From Muribaculaceae bacterium (GTDB lineage Bacteria; Bacteroidota; Bacteroidia; Bacteroidales; Muribaculaceae): a stretch of DNA of 42,829 bases. The position numbers and the translations under genes were made by a program. Positions 16,477 to 25,900 of this stretch are shown one piece after another. The notes below the pieces were generated by a model. The model was not told where the DNA came from, made no database searches, and was given only the letters and a program-made list of their open reading frames with translations. The stretch covers positions 1-42,829 of the forward strand of contig VSPE01000019.1 of NCBI GenBank assembly GCA_009775225.1, in the 5' to 3' direction. How positions within the stretch are numbered: the stretch's first letter is position 1; each line of letters begins with the position of its first letter.

Positions 16477-18030
16477 ATGAGCAGCCAGCTTGAAAAAGTA
16501 AAAGAACTCATTGACCTCCGCACGGAGGCCCGCCTCGGCGGTGGTGAAAAAGCCATCGAAAAACAGCACGAACGCGGTAAATACACAGCACGCGAGCGCA
16601 TCGCACAGCTCCTCGACGAAGGTTCGTTTGAAGAACTCGACATGTTTGTGCGTCATCGTTGCACCAACTTCGGTCAGGAAAAGAAATCATTCCTCGGCGA
16701 CGGCGTTGTTACCGGCTACGGTACTATCGACGGCCGCCTTGTATATGTTTTCGCACAGGACTTCACCGTATTCGGCGGTTCTCTCTCAGAGACAATGGCC
16801 CTGAAGATTTGCAAGGTTATGGATATGGCCATGAAGATGGGCGCACCCGTAATCGGTCTTAACGACTCGGGTGGCGCACGTATCCAGGAAGGCATCAACG
16901 CTCTGGCAGGTTATGCTGAAATTTTCCAGCGCAACATCATGGCATCGGGCGTTATCCCCCAGATTTCCGCTATCCTCGGCCCCTGCGCCGGCGGTGCCGT
17001 ATATTCGCCCGCTCTCACCGACTTCACAATCATGGCCAAGGGCATCTCCTACATGTTCCTCACAGGCCCCAAGGTCGTAAAGACCGTTACCGGCGAAGAC
17101 GTTACTCAGGAAGCTCTCGGCGGAGCCGAAGTACACTCGCAGAAAAGCGGCGTATGCCACTTCGCGGCAGAAGACGGCGAAGACGCTCTCAAGATTATCC
17201 GCAAGCTCTTCACTTTCATTCCACAGAACAACCTCGAAGAACCCCCGCTGGTTCCGTGCACCGACCCCATCGACCGCCTCGAGGATTCTCTCAACGACAT
17301 CATCCCCGACTCGCCCACACGTCCCTACGACATGTATGAAGTTATCGGTGCAATCATCGACAACGGCGAGTTCCTCGAAGTTCAGCGCGACTTCGCCAAG
17401 AACCTCATCGTGGGCTTCGCCCGTTTCAACGGCCAGGCCGTAGGTATTGTGGCCAACCAGCCCAAATACCTCGCCGGCGTGCTCGACAGCAACGCTTCGC
17501 GCAAGGGCGCACGCTTCGTACGCTTCTGCGACGCTTTCAACATTCCTCTGGTAACTCTCGTCGACGTACCCGGCTTCCTCCCCGGTACAGGACAGGAATA
17601 CAACGGCGTTATCCTCCACGGCGCCAAGCTACTCTATGCTTATGGCGAAGCTACCGTGCCCAAAGTTACCGTTACACTTCGCAAGAGCTACGGCGGTAGC
17701 CACATCGTGATGAGCTGCAAGCAGCTCCGCGGCGACATGAACTACGCATGGCCTACTGCCGAAATCGCCGTTATGGGCGGTGCAGGTGCTGTGGAAGTGC
17801 TCTATGCCAAGGAAGCAAAGGCAAGCGACAACCCCGCCAAGGTGCTCGCCGACCGCGAAGCCGAGTACAACAAGCTTTTCTGCAACCCCTACAACGCTGC
17901 CCGCTACGGATATATCGATGATGTTATCGAGCCTCGCAACACTCGTTTCCGCATCATCCGAGCTCTCCAGCAGCTTGCTACCAAGAAGGTTGTAAACCCC
18001 GCCAAAAAGCACGGCAATATACCCCTCTAA
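16477..18030 (+). CDS. mmdA: Methylmalonyl-CoA decarboxylase alpha / acyl-CoA carboxylase CT subunit
   Basis: Carboxyltransferase subunit of about 517 residues that moves CO2 from methylmalonyl-CoA to the biotin carrier. It carries two crotonase-like halves: the first has LNDSGGARIQEG and GPCAGGAVYSPALTDF, the second VDVPGFLPGTGQEYNG and KSYGGSHIVM. The sequence resembles MmdA and propionyl-CoA carboxylase beta alike. Because biotin carrier, OadG-like and OadB genes follow and no biotin carboxylase does, the Na+-pumping decarboxylase role is preferred. The ATG at 16477 is chosen because the upstream ATG at 16420 lies within the hairpin and adds a non-conserved extension. Three bases separate it from the next gene. 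Confidence 0.93.
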   Translation: MSSQLEKVKELIDLRTEARLGGGEKAIEKQHERGKYTARERIAQLLDEGSFEELDMFVRHRCTNFGQEKKSFLGDGVVTGYGTIDGRLVYVFAQDFTVFGGSLSETMALKICKVMDMAMKMGAPVIGLNDSGGARIQEGINALAGYAEIFQRNIMASGVIPQISAILGPCAGGAVYSPALTDFTIMAKGISYMFLTGPKVVKTVTGEDVTQEALGGAEVHSQKSGVCHFAAEDGEDALKIIRKLFTFIPQNNLEEPPLVPCTDPIDRLEDSLNDIIPDSPTRPYDMYEVIGAIIDNGEFLEVQRDFAKNLIVGFARFNGQAVGIVANQPKYLAGVLDSNASRKGARFVRFCDAFNIPLVTLVDVPGFLPGTGQEYNGVILHGAKLLYAYGEATVPKVTVTLRKSYGGSHIVMSCKQLRGDMNYAWPTAEIAVMGGAGAVEVLYAKEAKASDNPAKVLADREAEYNKLFCNPYNAARYGYIDDVIEPRNTRFRIIRALQQLATKKVVNPAKKHGNIPL

Positions 18031-18033
18031 TCA

Positions 18034-18960
18034 ATGAAAAAGACTTTATCGACTATAGCACTCGCTTCAATGATGCTTTTGGCAGCTCCCGGCGCTGACG
18101 CAGCAAGCCGCGAAGCCATACGCATCAACGAGGTGATGGTGGTGAACGATAACAGCATGGTCGACGAATACGGTCAGCGTAAGGCATGGATAGAGCTTTT
18201 CAATGCCAACTTTGCGCCTATCGAAATCTCGAGCATCTACATCACCAACGACTCCACACAGCCGCGTAAATATCCCGTCCCCTTAGGCGACGTGAACACA
18301 AAGATGCCCAAGCGACAGCATGTGGTATTTTTTGCCGACGGCGAGCCGAACAAAGGTACTTTCCACACAAGTTTCACCCTCACTCCCGGTCAGGATAACT
18401 GGATTGGCATCTATGATGCCGACGGTATCAAGCTTATCGACCAGGTGCTGGTGCCTGCTTCGCTTCTGCCCGGACAGAGCTATGCCCGTACTGAAGACGG
18501 TGCCGGTGAATGGACTGTACGCACTGGCGGCGAAAACGACTACATTACCCCCTCGAGCGCAAACATTATCAAGGATACCAATCACAAGATTGAAGAGTTT
18601 GCCACCCGCGACGGAAACGGCTTCGGCATGACTGTCATGGCCATGTGCATCGTGTTCAGCGCACTGCTTCTCCTTTGCCTCAGCTTCTACGCTATTGGTA
18701 AGATTGGCGGCGCTGTGTCGAAGATGAACAAGTTCCGCGCTCATGGCGTTGACCGTCGCGAAGCTTCCGAGGAAATCGCCGTACACGACTCCGGCGAGGA
18801 AATCGCTGCTATTTCTATGGCTCTCTACGAGCATCTCAATGCTCACGATACAGAGAACACTATCCTCACCATCAACAAGGTGAAACGTGCATATTCGCCC
18901 TGGAGCTCCAAGATTTACGGTCTCCGCGAAGTGCCAGCTCACCGTCACACATCTCGTTAA
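18034..18960 (+). CDS. OadG-like decarboxylase gamma subunit with N-terminal lamin-tail domain
   Basis: A signal peptide (residues 1 to about 24) is followed by a lamin-tail-like beta domain, about residues 28-165: INEVMVVNDN, KAWIELFNANFAPIEISSIY and GQDNWIGIYDADG are typical. One transmembrane segment lies near residues 195-220 (MAMCIVFSALLLLCLSFYAI). The cytoplasmic tail (EEIAAISMALYEHL, WSSKIYGLRE) resembles OadG gamma subunits, which tether the catalytic and membrane parts of Na+-pumping decarboxylases. The gene sits between mmdA and the biotin carrier, exactly where the gamma subunit is expected. The large extracytoplasmic domain is much more than the roughly 80 residues of classical OadG. 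Confidence 0.85.
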   Translation: MKKTLSTIALASMMLLAAPGADAASREAIRINEVMVVNDNSMVDEYGQRKAWIELFNANFAPIEISSIYITNDSTQPRKYPVPLGDVNTKMPKRQHVVFFADGEPNKGTFHTSFTLTPGQDNWIGIYDADGIKLIDQVLVPASLLPGQSYARTEDGAGEWTVRTGGENDYITPSSANIIKDTNHKIEEFATRDGNGFGMTVMAMCIVFSALLLLCLSFYAIGKIGGAVSKMNKFRAHGVDRREASEEIAVHDSGEEIAAISMALYEHLNAHDTENTILTINKVKRAYSPWSSKIYGLREVPAHRHTSR

Positions 18961-18981
18961 CAAACCTCAGATACCATTCAA

Positions 18982-19413
18982 ATGAAAGAATATAAGTATA
19001 AAATCAACGGCAACAACTACACCGTTGCCGTAGGCGATATCGACGATAATATCGCCCAGGTAGAAGTCAACGGCGTGCCCTACAAGGTTGAGCTGGAGAA
19101 ATCAAAGGCTGTAAAAGTAGTGTCCACACCCCGTGCTGCTGCTGCTCCCCGCAAGGCTACAGGCGAGAAGGTTATTGCCTCCAAGTCTGTTCCAGCCGGC
19201 CCCGGTGCCGTAGTGGCGCCCCTTCCCGGTGTGGTTATTTCCGTAGCCGTGAAAGTCGGCGATACCGTAAAGGCTTCCGACACCGTTGTGCTACTCGAAG
19301 CCATGAAGATGGAGAACTCTATCCGTGCCGGACGCGACGGCAAAGTCACTGCTGTAAATGTCAGTGCCGGTGACAGCGTGCTCGAAGGTGCAGCCCTTAT
19401 TACCCTTGAATAA
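18982..19413 (+). CDS. Biotin carboxyl carrier protein of the decarboxylase
   Basis: A 143-residue biotinyl-lipoyl domain protein that carries CO2 from the carboxyltransferase to the membrane subunit. The biotin attachment motif EAMKMEN is intact, with Lys109 as the modified residue. An Ala/Pro/Lys-rich linker (about residues 47-65) joins a short N-terminal beta segment to the C-terminal barrel (VVAPLPGVVISVAVKVGD). It is 21 nt after the gamma subunit and 24 nt before oadB. Confidence 0.94.
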   Translation: MKEYKYKINGNNYTVAVGDIDDNIAQVEVNGVPYKVELEKSKAVKVVSTPRAAAAPRKATGEKVIASKSVPAGPGAVVAPLPGVVISVAVKVGDTVKASDTVVLLEAMKMENSIRAGRDGKVTAVNVSAGDSVLEGAALITLE

Positions 19414-19437
19414 TCCGCTCACTAACAGCAACGAATT

Positions 19438-20595
19438 ATGTCATTCGGAGATTTTATCCTTAACAACCTCGAACAGTTCTGGCTGCTGACGGGTTTTGCC
19501 AACGCTCAAGTCGGCAACTTCGTGATGCTTGCCGTGGGTCTCTTCTTTATATGGCTTGCCATTAAGAAGAACTTCGAGCCCATGCTCCTTGTGCCCATCG
19601 GCTTCGGTATTCTTATCGGCAACATTCCCTTCAACACAGAGGCCGGCCTCGAAATCGGTATCTATGAAGAAGGTTCTGTGCTCAATATCCTTTACAATGG
19701 CGTTGCAGCCGGCTGGTATCCCCCGCTGATTTTCCTCGGTATCGGTGCCATGACCGACTTCTCCGCTCTCATCGCCAATCCCAAGCTCATGCTCATCGGC
19801 GCGGCTGCTCAGTTCGGCATCTTCGGTGCCTACATGGTGGCTCTCGCTATCGGCTTCGCTCCCGACCAGGCAGGTGCTATCGCTATCATCGGCGGTGCTG
19901 ACGGCCCCACGGCTATCTTCCTGTCGTCGAAGCTCGCTCCCAACCTTATGGGTGCAATCGCAGTGTCGGCGTACTCGTACATGGCACTTGTGCCTGTAAT
20001 TCAGCCACCGCTGATGCGCCTCTTCACCACTAAGAAAGAGCGCCTTATCCGCATGAAGCCTGCGCGCGCCGTCTCGCAGAACGAAAAAATCATCTTCCCC
20101 ATTGTGGGTATGCTCCTTACCTGCTTCGTGGTGCCTTCGGGTATCCCCCTGCTCGGTATGCTATTCTTCGGTAACCTCCTCCGCGAGTGCGGCGTTACAT
20201 CGCGTCTGGCAAAGACTGCAAGCAACGCTCTCACCGACATCGTTACTATTCTGCTCGGCATGACTGTCGGCGCCTCCACTCAGGCTTCGCAGTTCCTAAC
20301 TCCGCAGACAATCTTTATCTTCTTCCTTGGTTTCATGGCCTTCATCATCGCCTCTTCGAGTGGCGTGCTTTTCGTGAAGCTCTTCAACCTTATTCTTCCC
20401 AAGGATAAGAAGATTAACCCGCTCATCGGCAACGCCGGTGTATCGGCTGTGCCTATGTCGGCCCGTATCTCGAACAACCTCGGTCTTGAGTACGACCCCT
20501 CCAACTACCTGCTCATGCACGCTATGGGCCCCAATGTTGCAGGCGTAATCGGTTCGGCCGTAGCTGCAGGCGTCCTTCTGGGCTTCCTTGCCTGA
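19438..20595 (+). CDS. oadB: Sodium-translocating decarboxylase beta subunit
   Basis: Integral membrane subunit that releases CO2 from carboxybiotin and drives Na+ outward. The 385 residues contain about nine to ten hydrophobic segments and the family hallmark IIGGADGPTAIFLSSKLAP with the conserved Asp. Other typical parts are PPLMRLFTTKKER and GNAGVSAVPMSARISNN near the C-terminus. It closes the mce-mmdA-gamma-biotin-beta cluster and is followed by a strong terminator. Confidence 0.95.
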   Translation: MSFGDFILNNLEQFWLLTGFANAQVGNFVMLAVGLFFIWLAIKKNFEPMLLVPIGFGILIGNIPFNTEAGLEIGIYEEGSVLNILYNGVAAGWYPPLIFLGIGAMTDFSALIANPKLMLIGAAAQFGIFGAYMVALAIGFAPDQAGAIAIIGGADGPTAIFLSSKLAPNLMGAIAVSAYSYMALVPVIQPPLMRLFTTKKERLIRMKPARAVSQNEKIIFPIVGMLLTCFVVPSGIPLLGMLFFGNLLRECGVTSRLAKTASNALTDIVTILLGMTVGASTQASQFLTPQTIFIFFLGFMAFIIASSSGVLFVKLFNLILPKDKKINPLIGNAGVSAVPMSARISNNLGLEYDPSNYLLMHAMGPNVAGVIGSAVAAGVLLGFLA

Positions 20596-20618
20596 TAGAC
20601 TCCGCTGCATAGCATTTG

Positions 20619-20655
20619 TATCGGCGCACTCTGCCAAGAGTGCGCCGATATTGTT
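20619..20655 (+). terminator. Intrinsic terminator after oadB
   Basis: TATCGGCGCACTCT (20619-20632) pairs perfectly over 14 bp with 20637-20650 around the tetraloop GCCA, followed by TTGTTATTTG. Confidence 0.9.
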
Positions 20656-20857
20656 ATTTGCTTCCTTCCTTCCCGTCTCTCAGTGAGACCCCGTGAGCGG
20701 AAGTGAAGAGGAGCTAAATTCGCAGTATTCTTTTTTGCAGTGGTTGCGCGTACCTCCGGCGCGCGTTGTTTCCCGGGGGAAAGGACTCTCGGTTAACATC
20801 GGTTGTCAGGTCTCCGGGCTGCCTTCACATCGTCGTCTCCGGGGTGGCGGTGTGTCT

Positions 20858-20912
20858 GCTTCCCTGCGTCCTCTTTTTTATCCGACGCTGTGGAGGGGAA
20901 GGGAAGGAAGTG
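20858..20912 (+). repeat. Intergenic 55-nt direct repeat, copy 1
   Basis: Begins GCTTCCCTGCGTCC and ends GGGAAGGGAAGGAAGTG. It is a pyrimidine-rich left arm, a T run, a short GATCC-like centre (TATCCGACG) and a purine-rich right arm that can pair imperfectly with the left arm. Copy 2 lies 108 nt downstream in the same orientation. Weaker similarity appears to extend upstream to about 20835. Confidence 0.75.
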
Positions 20913-21020
20913 GTGCACGTGTGGTACCGCGGGTCTGCGCGCCTGCGAGTAAAATCAGTAAGAGCAGGTTTGAATAATGGGAGGAAGTGCGTTTCTCTCC
21001 GTCATGGAGTCGGTGGGCCA

Positions 21021-21076
21021 GCTTCCCTGCTTCCTCTTTTTTTATCCGACGTTGTGGAGGGGAAGGGAAGGAAGTG
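21021..21076 (+). repeat. Intergenic 55-nt direct repeat, copy 2
   Basis: Differs from copy 1 by two substitutions and one extra T in the T run. On the minus strand the unit reads as a pyrimidine arm, an A run and a purine arm. It lies 51 nt beyond the ispF stop codon, so it could also act as a 3' end structure for the rex-ispF transcript. Confidence 0.75.
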
Positions 21077-21127
21077 TAGCGGTTACTATCTTTTTGCTTT
21101 CGCTTTTCTTTTAGCAAACAGGGGTGC

Positions 21128-21616
21128 TCAGACTTTGAAGATGAGGGCGCTTGCCTGTGCTGCTATGCCTTCGGCGCGACCGGTGAAGCCGAGTTTTTCG
21201 GTAGTGGTGGCTTTTATGCTCACGCGGTCGAGCGGAAGCGAAAGGTCGGCAGCCACGTTGGCGCGCATCTGCGGTATGTGAGGCAGCATCTTCGGTGCCT
21301 GAGCTATTATAGTCACATCCACATTGGAGGGAGCGAAGCCCTCACGGGCAAGTATAGCCACAATCTCGCGCAGAAGCATACGCGAGTCGGCGCCCTTCCA
21401 CTTTGGGTCGGTATCGGGGAAGTGCTTGCCTATGTCGCCGAGGGCTGCGGCGCCAAGCAGGGCGTCGGATAGAGCGTGGAGAGCTACGTCGGCATCGCTG
21501 TGGCCGAGCAATCCGAGGGTGTGGGGAATATCGACGCCGCATATAATGCAGCGGCGTCCTTCTACAAGGCGGTGCACGTCGAAGCCGTTGCCTGTACGGA
21601 TGTCGGGTAGGTTCAT
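21128..21616 (-). CDS. ispF: 2-C-methyl-D-erythritol 2,4-cyclodiphosphate synthase
   Basis: Catalyses the cyclization step of the MEP isoprenoid pathway (EC 4.6.1.12). The N-terminal GNGFDVHRL supplies metal ligands Asp13 and His15. LLGHSDADVALHALSDALLG and GDIGKHFPDTDP are the family signature, and KATTTEKLGFTGRAEGIAA is the typical C-terminal CDP-binding end. The ATG at 21616 gives a normal 162-residue protein; the open frame upstream of it runs into the 3' end of porV and is not coding. The start lies 22 nt after the porV stop. Confidence 0.95.
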   Translation of the reverse strand: MNLPDIRTGNGFDVHRLVEGRRCIICGVDIPHTLGLLGHSDADVALHALSDALLGAAALGDIGKHFPDTDPKWKGADSRMLLREIVAILAREGFAPSNVDVTIIAQAPKMLPHIPQMRANVAADLSLPLDRVSIKATTTEKLGFTGRAEGIAAQASALIFKV

Positions 21617-21638
21617 GCGCTGTTGGTGGTGATGACGG

Positions 21639-22850
21639 TTAACGGCGGCGGCCCATGAGGTCGCGGAGGCCGTCCATATCGAAAGTGAGGGTGAAGCGCA
21701 GAGTCTGGTCAAGCGGCGATGTCTGTGCTGTGGCGAGCATATACGAAGCGTCGAGGCGCACCACGTTAAGTGAGAAGCCTGCACCGAGGCCGAAGTATTG
21801 GTGGTTGCCTTTGAATTCGTTCTCGTAGTAGTAGCCTGCGCGCAGGAAGAACTGCTGGTTGTAGCTGTATTCCGCACCGAACGATATGTTCACTTCGCGA
21901 AGCTCTTCTTTGGCTCCTCCGGGGGCGTCGGAGAACGATTTGAAGATACCGGTGATTGGCGACATATTGCTCCACTCCTCCATCTTGTCGTTGTATTCCT
22001 CGTCGCCTTCAACACCGTCGGCATAGTCGGAGCGTCGCGGGCGTGTGGGCACCAGAAGCTTGTTGAAGTCTACGCCGAGAGTGAGGTTGTGGAAATCGGC
22101 GAGGGGGAAGGTAAATGCCGTACCGATTTTAAAGTTGGTGGGAAGGAATGCGGGGTAGGGCGAGTTGTCGTACTGCACCTTGGTACCGATATTCGAGATG
22201 TTCCAGCCCCACGACCACTGGCACTCGTTGCGGCCGATGATTGGGTATGTGGTGTAGTAGCCTGCAATGTCGGCGGCGAATGCGGAAGCGCCTGTAACCT
22301 GGTCGCCGGCATACGATTCGTTGAAGCCGAGAGCCGAGTAGATATAGCGGAATACCACGCCCATCGAGAATTTTTCGGACAGCTTGCGCGAGTAGCCAAG
22401 GTCGATAGAAAGCTCGTAAGGGTTGAGTGTCTGCCCCACAATTTCGGGGTCGCCGCCTTCGTTAGTGGTTACTTCGCCAAGCGAGAAGTAGCGGAGCGAG
22501 GCGCTTATTGCCTGATTGTCGCCGCTGCCTATTTTGTAGTATGCCGAGAGATTTGCAAGGAAGATGTCGTTTACGAGCTTGCGCAGCCAGGGTGTGTAGC
22601 TGAGACCTACAGCGCACTTGCTGTATGCGAAGGCATACTTCGAGGGGTTCCAGAACTGTGCGTTTACATCGGGGTCGGTGGCAGCGCCGAGGTCGCCCAT
22701 AGCAGCGCCGCGGGCGTCAGGCGTGATGCCGAGTGATGTCACGCCGGTTTCTACGGGGTTAAATTCGTTCTTTCCGTCCTGGGCTGCGGCTGTGTAGGCG
22801 CAGAGGCCGATTGCAGCGATAAATATAAATATACGATGGCTAATTCTCAT
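21639..22850 (-). CDS. porV: Type IX secretion system outer-membrane protein PorV
   Basis: A FadL-like outer-membrane barrel that receives cargo from the type IX translocon and shuttles it to the PorU sortase. The signal peptide ends near AAAQ (residue 23). The mature start is typical for PorV/LptO: VETGVTSLGITPDARGAAMG, then FWNPSKYAFA and LSYTPWLRKLVNDIFLANLS. The C-terminal strands (LRFTLTFDMDGLRDLMG) are barrel-like, with a short basic end. The length (403) fits. Its position directly after porU is the order known from Porphyromonas (PG0026-PG0027). An intrinsic-terminator-like hairpin sits 15 nt upstream of its ATG. Confidence 0.94.
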   Translation of the reverse strand: MRISHRIFIFIAAIGLCAYTAAAQDGKNEFNPVETGVTSLGITPDARGAAMGDLGAATDPDVNAQFWNPSKYAFAYSKCAVGLSYTPWLRKLVNDIFLANLSAYYKIGSGDNQAISASLRYFSLGEVTTNEGGDPEIVGQTLNPYELSIDLGYSRKLSEKFSMGVVFRYIYSALGFNESYAGDQVTGASAFAADIAGYYTTYPIIGRNECQWSWGWNISNIGTKVQYDNSPYPAFLPTNFKIGTAFTFPLADFHNLTLGVDFNKLLVPTRPRRSDYADGVEGDEEYNDKMEEWSNMSPITGIFKSFSDAPGGAKEELREVNISFGAEYSYNQQFFLRAGYYYENEFKGNHQYFGLGAGFSLNVVRLDASYMLATAQTSPLDQTLRFTLTFDMDGLRDLMGRRR

Positions 22851-22858
22851 GTTCTGTC

Positions 22859-22894
22859 AAAAAGAAGTAGGCGTCGCATTGTGCGAAGCCTACT
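22859..22894 (-). terminator. Hairpin with T tract between porU and porV
   Basis: AGTAGGC-g-TCGCA (22866-22878) pairs with TGCGA-a-GCCTACT (22882-22894) around a 3-nt loop, with one mismatch. On the minus strand it is followed by TTCTTTTT, so it looks like an intrinsic terminator read after porU, or an attenuator in the porV leader. Confidence 0.65.
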
Positions 22895-22930
22895 CATATA
22901 ACTCTATTTTGCTTTAATTATTGTATTTCG

Positions 22931-25900
22931 TTATCTGATTACTACAATTTCTGCCTGCGTTGAGCTGCCCTTTGCAGTGGGAGTTGTAAAGAGCACATGG
23001 GCGCGGTAAAGACCGTCGGGCACAGGCTCGCCATTGTTGTCGGTCAGGTTCCATGTGAATGGCATCGTCGCATCGGTTCGGGAGAGAACGGTGTTGCCGG
23101 CATCGTCGAGAATAAGCAGGCGTTTTACGGTGATGTCGGCTTCCTGCGAGTCGAGCGAGACAGTAGCAGACGTGCGTGCCGGTATGCAGTCATCGTCGAG
23201 CACGAGACGTGCCGATATGGGCTGAGTCGATACCATGAAGTCAATAGTCTTCGACGCCTCTTTGCCAAGGCGGTTGACGAGTTTCACCGATAGGGTGTGG
23301 TGACCGTCAGTCAGGTCGTTCAATACCGTGCAGAGGTGCATCTTGCCGTCTTCGCCGAATGAGAGGCCCTTTATTTCATCGCTGAGGCGAATTGAGCCGT
23401 CGAGTGTGAGAGTGGATATGTTGCCGATGAAGTTGCTGCGGTTTTCGATGCCGGTAGCCGAAGCAGTGGCGGTAATATACAGTCGGCAATCCTTATCCAC
23501 GGTGTCGCCGTTGGAAAAGTCGGGGGAATTGATATACATCTCTTCAATAACGGGCGCGGAGTCGTCTACATCGTCGGGTATGGAGTCGGCATATTTCACA
23601 CGCAAATTGAGAGTGCCGCCGGCGGCGGTTGCTCCGCTTGTGGCGTTTGCAATCACCGTGAGGCGGTTGTGTTCGCCTTGCTCGCAGGGATTGGCCATGA
23701 GTATGGTTCCTTCGAAGTAGCCGTCGGTCACGTTCAGGCAAATCGATGAAATCGCGGTATCGTCCTGAGTTACTTCCACAGTGGTAGTGTCGTTGACTCT
23801 GAAAGAGTAGTGGAGCGGGGTATCATATACCTCGATGATAGCGGAGCCGTTAAATCCGCTCACTATCCGGCCTTGGAGGTCGGTGATATGTCCTTTAATG
23901 CTTACCGGGGTGAGGGCATCGACATCCACCACGCCTTCGGCCGGCGCTTTTCCGTCGATGAGGTCGATGCACACTCTGTGTGTGGGTGCGCTGATTGGGA
24001 TTGCCGGGTCGCCGCAGAGGTTGTACGACATGGAGTTGTGTCCAAGTTGCGGCTTCATTCCCTCGGCGATGAGATTATTGCGGGCAATGCGGTGCAGGTC
24101 GCCTATACATGTTCCGTCGGTGGCTGTAGCGTAGGCGGTGGCCACTGCGCTGTTTATTGTCCTGTTATGCTCGAGGTAAACCGAGCGGCACGAAGCCAGC
24201 ACACCGATTGCGCCTCCGCCCTGCCTGAAGAACATTTTTTCTGCAATACCGGTTTCCGCTACATCGAACGGGTAGGTATAGCATGATGAAAGCATTGCGA
24301 AGGGATAGGTGCGGTATTTGTATTTGTTTACGTGGTGGAAGGTGTAGTTACGCCCGTCGAGCGAGCCGATGTCGGAGTGGCCGCTGTAGGTGAAGTATCC
24401 TGCACCGCCGAGCAGAGTCTGCTCGGTTATACGCTGCACGTTTTCGGAGTTGGAGTTGTACAGGCAGTCGTCGGCGCGCACGGTGTTGAATGCCGGCGAG
24501 GCTGCGTGCATCAGTTCGGCAGCTTCGGTGGACTGAGCCAGGTGAGAGTAGTTGTCGCCGGCACCACTGAGCATGAGTGCCCGCAGATAGTTCTTTACCG
24601 AGAGCGGGTTCTCGAGATACTCTTTTATTTTTGCATTGGCATCGCGGGCTTCCTGCGCGTTATTGGCCGGGATGCGTCCTACCGAAATATGTGTGGGTGC
24701 AACATAAATCGACGAGTGCTGGTATTTGTCGTCGAGCATGGCGAAGTACAGGTCGGAGGCATAGTTGGTGGTCGACTCCTGTGCTTCGAGCAGCGACTCG
24801 CACTCATAGGTGACAAGATTGTCGCCTCCACGGCCTTCTACGTTGCGGTTGTCGTAAGAGCCTGCGCCGTAGAGCAGCAGGTAGCGCAGTTTGCTGTTAT
24901 CGCGGTCGTAGAACATTTTTGCCAGTCGGCGGATACCGTTGGGATGACGGCTTCCCGACGTAAATTCATTGAAGGCTTGTTCTTGTGTGACTACGAGAAC
25001 TTCAAAGCCTTGCACGCGGCGGTGGATGTCGGCCAGCTCCCGTGCCGCCTCAAGGTTCGACTCCGTCGACACGATGAGCATATCGGGGTTGCGCGCCCCG
25101 TGCAGGTTCTGGTTTGGTATTACTCCTATGATGCGGGGTGCACGTTGTTTTTCCGAGGGATTGAACGCGAAGATGCGCGAGGCATCGATAGCGGATGCAG
25201 TGGACAGCGATGCAGTCACAGTGCCGGAGGCTTCGTCGTAGGCTGTTTCGTAGCGGAAGATATTTACGGGGTCGGTCACGTTCCATATTTCCGTATCGGC
25301 GTGTGCGCCGGCAACGGTGAACTGCTGGTTGGTAAGCGAACGCGGCAGGTTGATGCACAATTCGCTTCGCCCTTCCAGTGTGTTGAGCCGAGGATAGATT
25401 ATAAAAGCTTTATCCATTGCGGCGTAGGAGCCTGCATATGTAAAGGGTACACTCACGGTAAGCGATACATGAGCGTCGTCGAGCGGACAATCTTCAGTGG
25501 GTATAAAGCGTGCGGTGCCTGATATGTTTTTGAATACTACTGTGCTTTTGGTGGTGTTTCGGCCATTGCCGGGCATATTGGAGCTAAGATGCAGATTGGC
25601 CGACGGCGTGATTGGGAACTTTACAGCCGCGGGGGTTAGGAGGGCGCCTTCGTACTGGAAGAAGCCGTTTGTGGCAATGCCTTCCACATTTTTATAGTTG
25701 CGGATATGGAAGTCGAAAGTATGGCTGTCGCCCGGTGAGAGCTTCCGGTCGTGGAAGTACACGCTGCCCTTGCCGGGGTTTTGCACTTCGTTCTCAATAA
25801 CGCTGATGTCGTAACTCCAGTCGTATACCGCCATCGACGAGCCTGCCGTGGTGTTGAGCGGATGTGTGGAAATATCTGTTTCGGGAGCCGAGTCGGAGAG

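Larger units (their letters stand above)
20656..21127 (+). other. Gene-free gap between convergent operons
   Basis: This stretch lies between the oadB terminator and the 3' end of ispF. It contains no recognisable gene. The open frames here give Arg/Ser/Pro/Leu-rich translations, and two of them cross the repeats. It holds two near-identical 55-nt direct repeats (20858-20912 and 21021-21076), a pyrimidine-rich start (about 20661-20674) that resembles the complement of the repeat ends, and a small perfect hairpin GTCTC-TCAGT-GAGAC at 20675-20689. Confidence 0.6.

Noticed and set aside
16786..17619. 277-codon open frame antisense to mmdA
   Set aside because: Shadow of a highly conserved carboxyltransferase.
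20858..21076. Possible CRISPR array
   Set aside because: Only two units, too long (55 nt), with a 108-nt spacer and no cas genes in the window.
21093..21118. TTTGCT / AGCAAA inverted repeat as ispF terminator
   Set aside because: Only a 6-bp AT-rich stem with a 14-nt loop and no clear T tract on the minus strand; too weak to call.
20693..21281. Open reading frames of 94 and 171 codons in the gap after oadB
   Set aside because: They cross the repeat copies, the longer one runs into the 3' end of ispF on the other strand, and their translations are low-complexity and match nothing I recognise.
21798..22736. 312-codon open frame antisense to porV
   Set aside because: Shadow of PorV, which has clear family motifs on the minus strand.
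24332..25522. 396-codon open frame antisense to porU
   Set aside because: Shadow of the conserved catalytic part of PorU; the translation is rich in Val/Gly/Cys with no motif.
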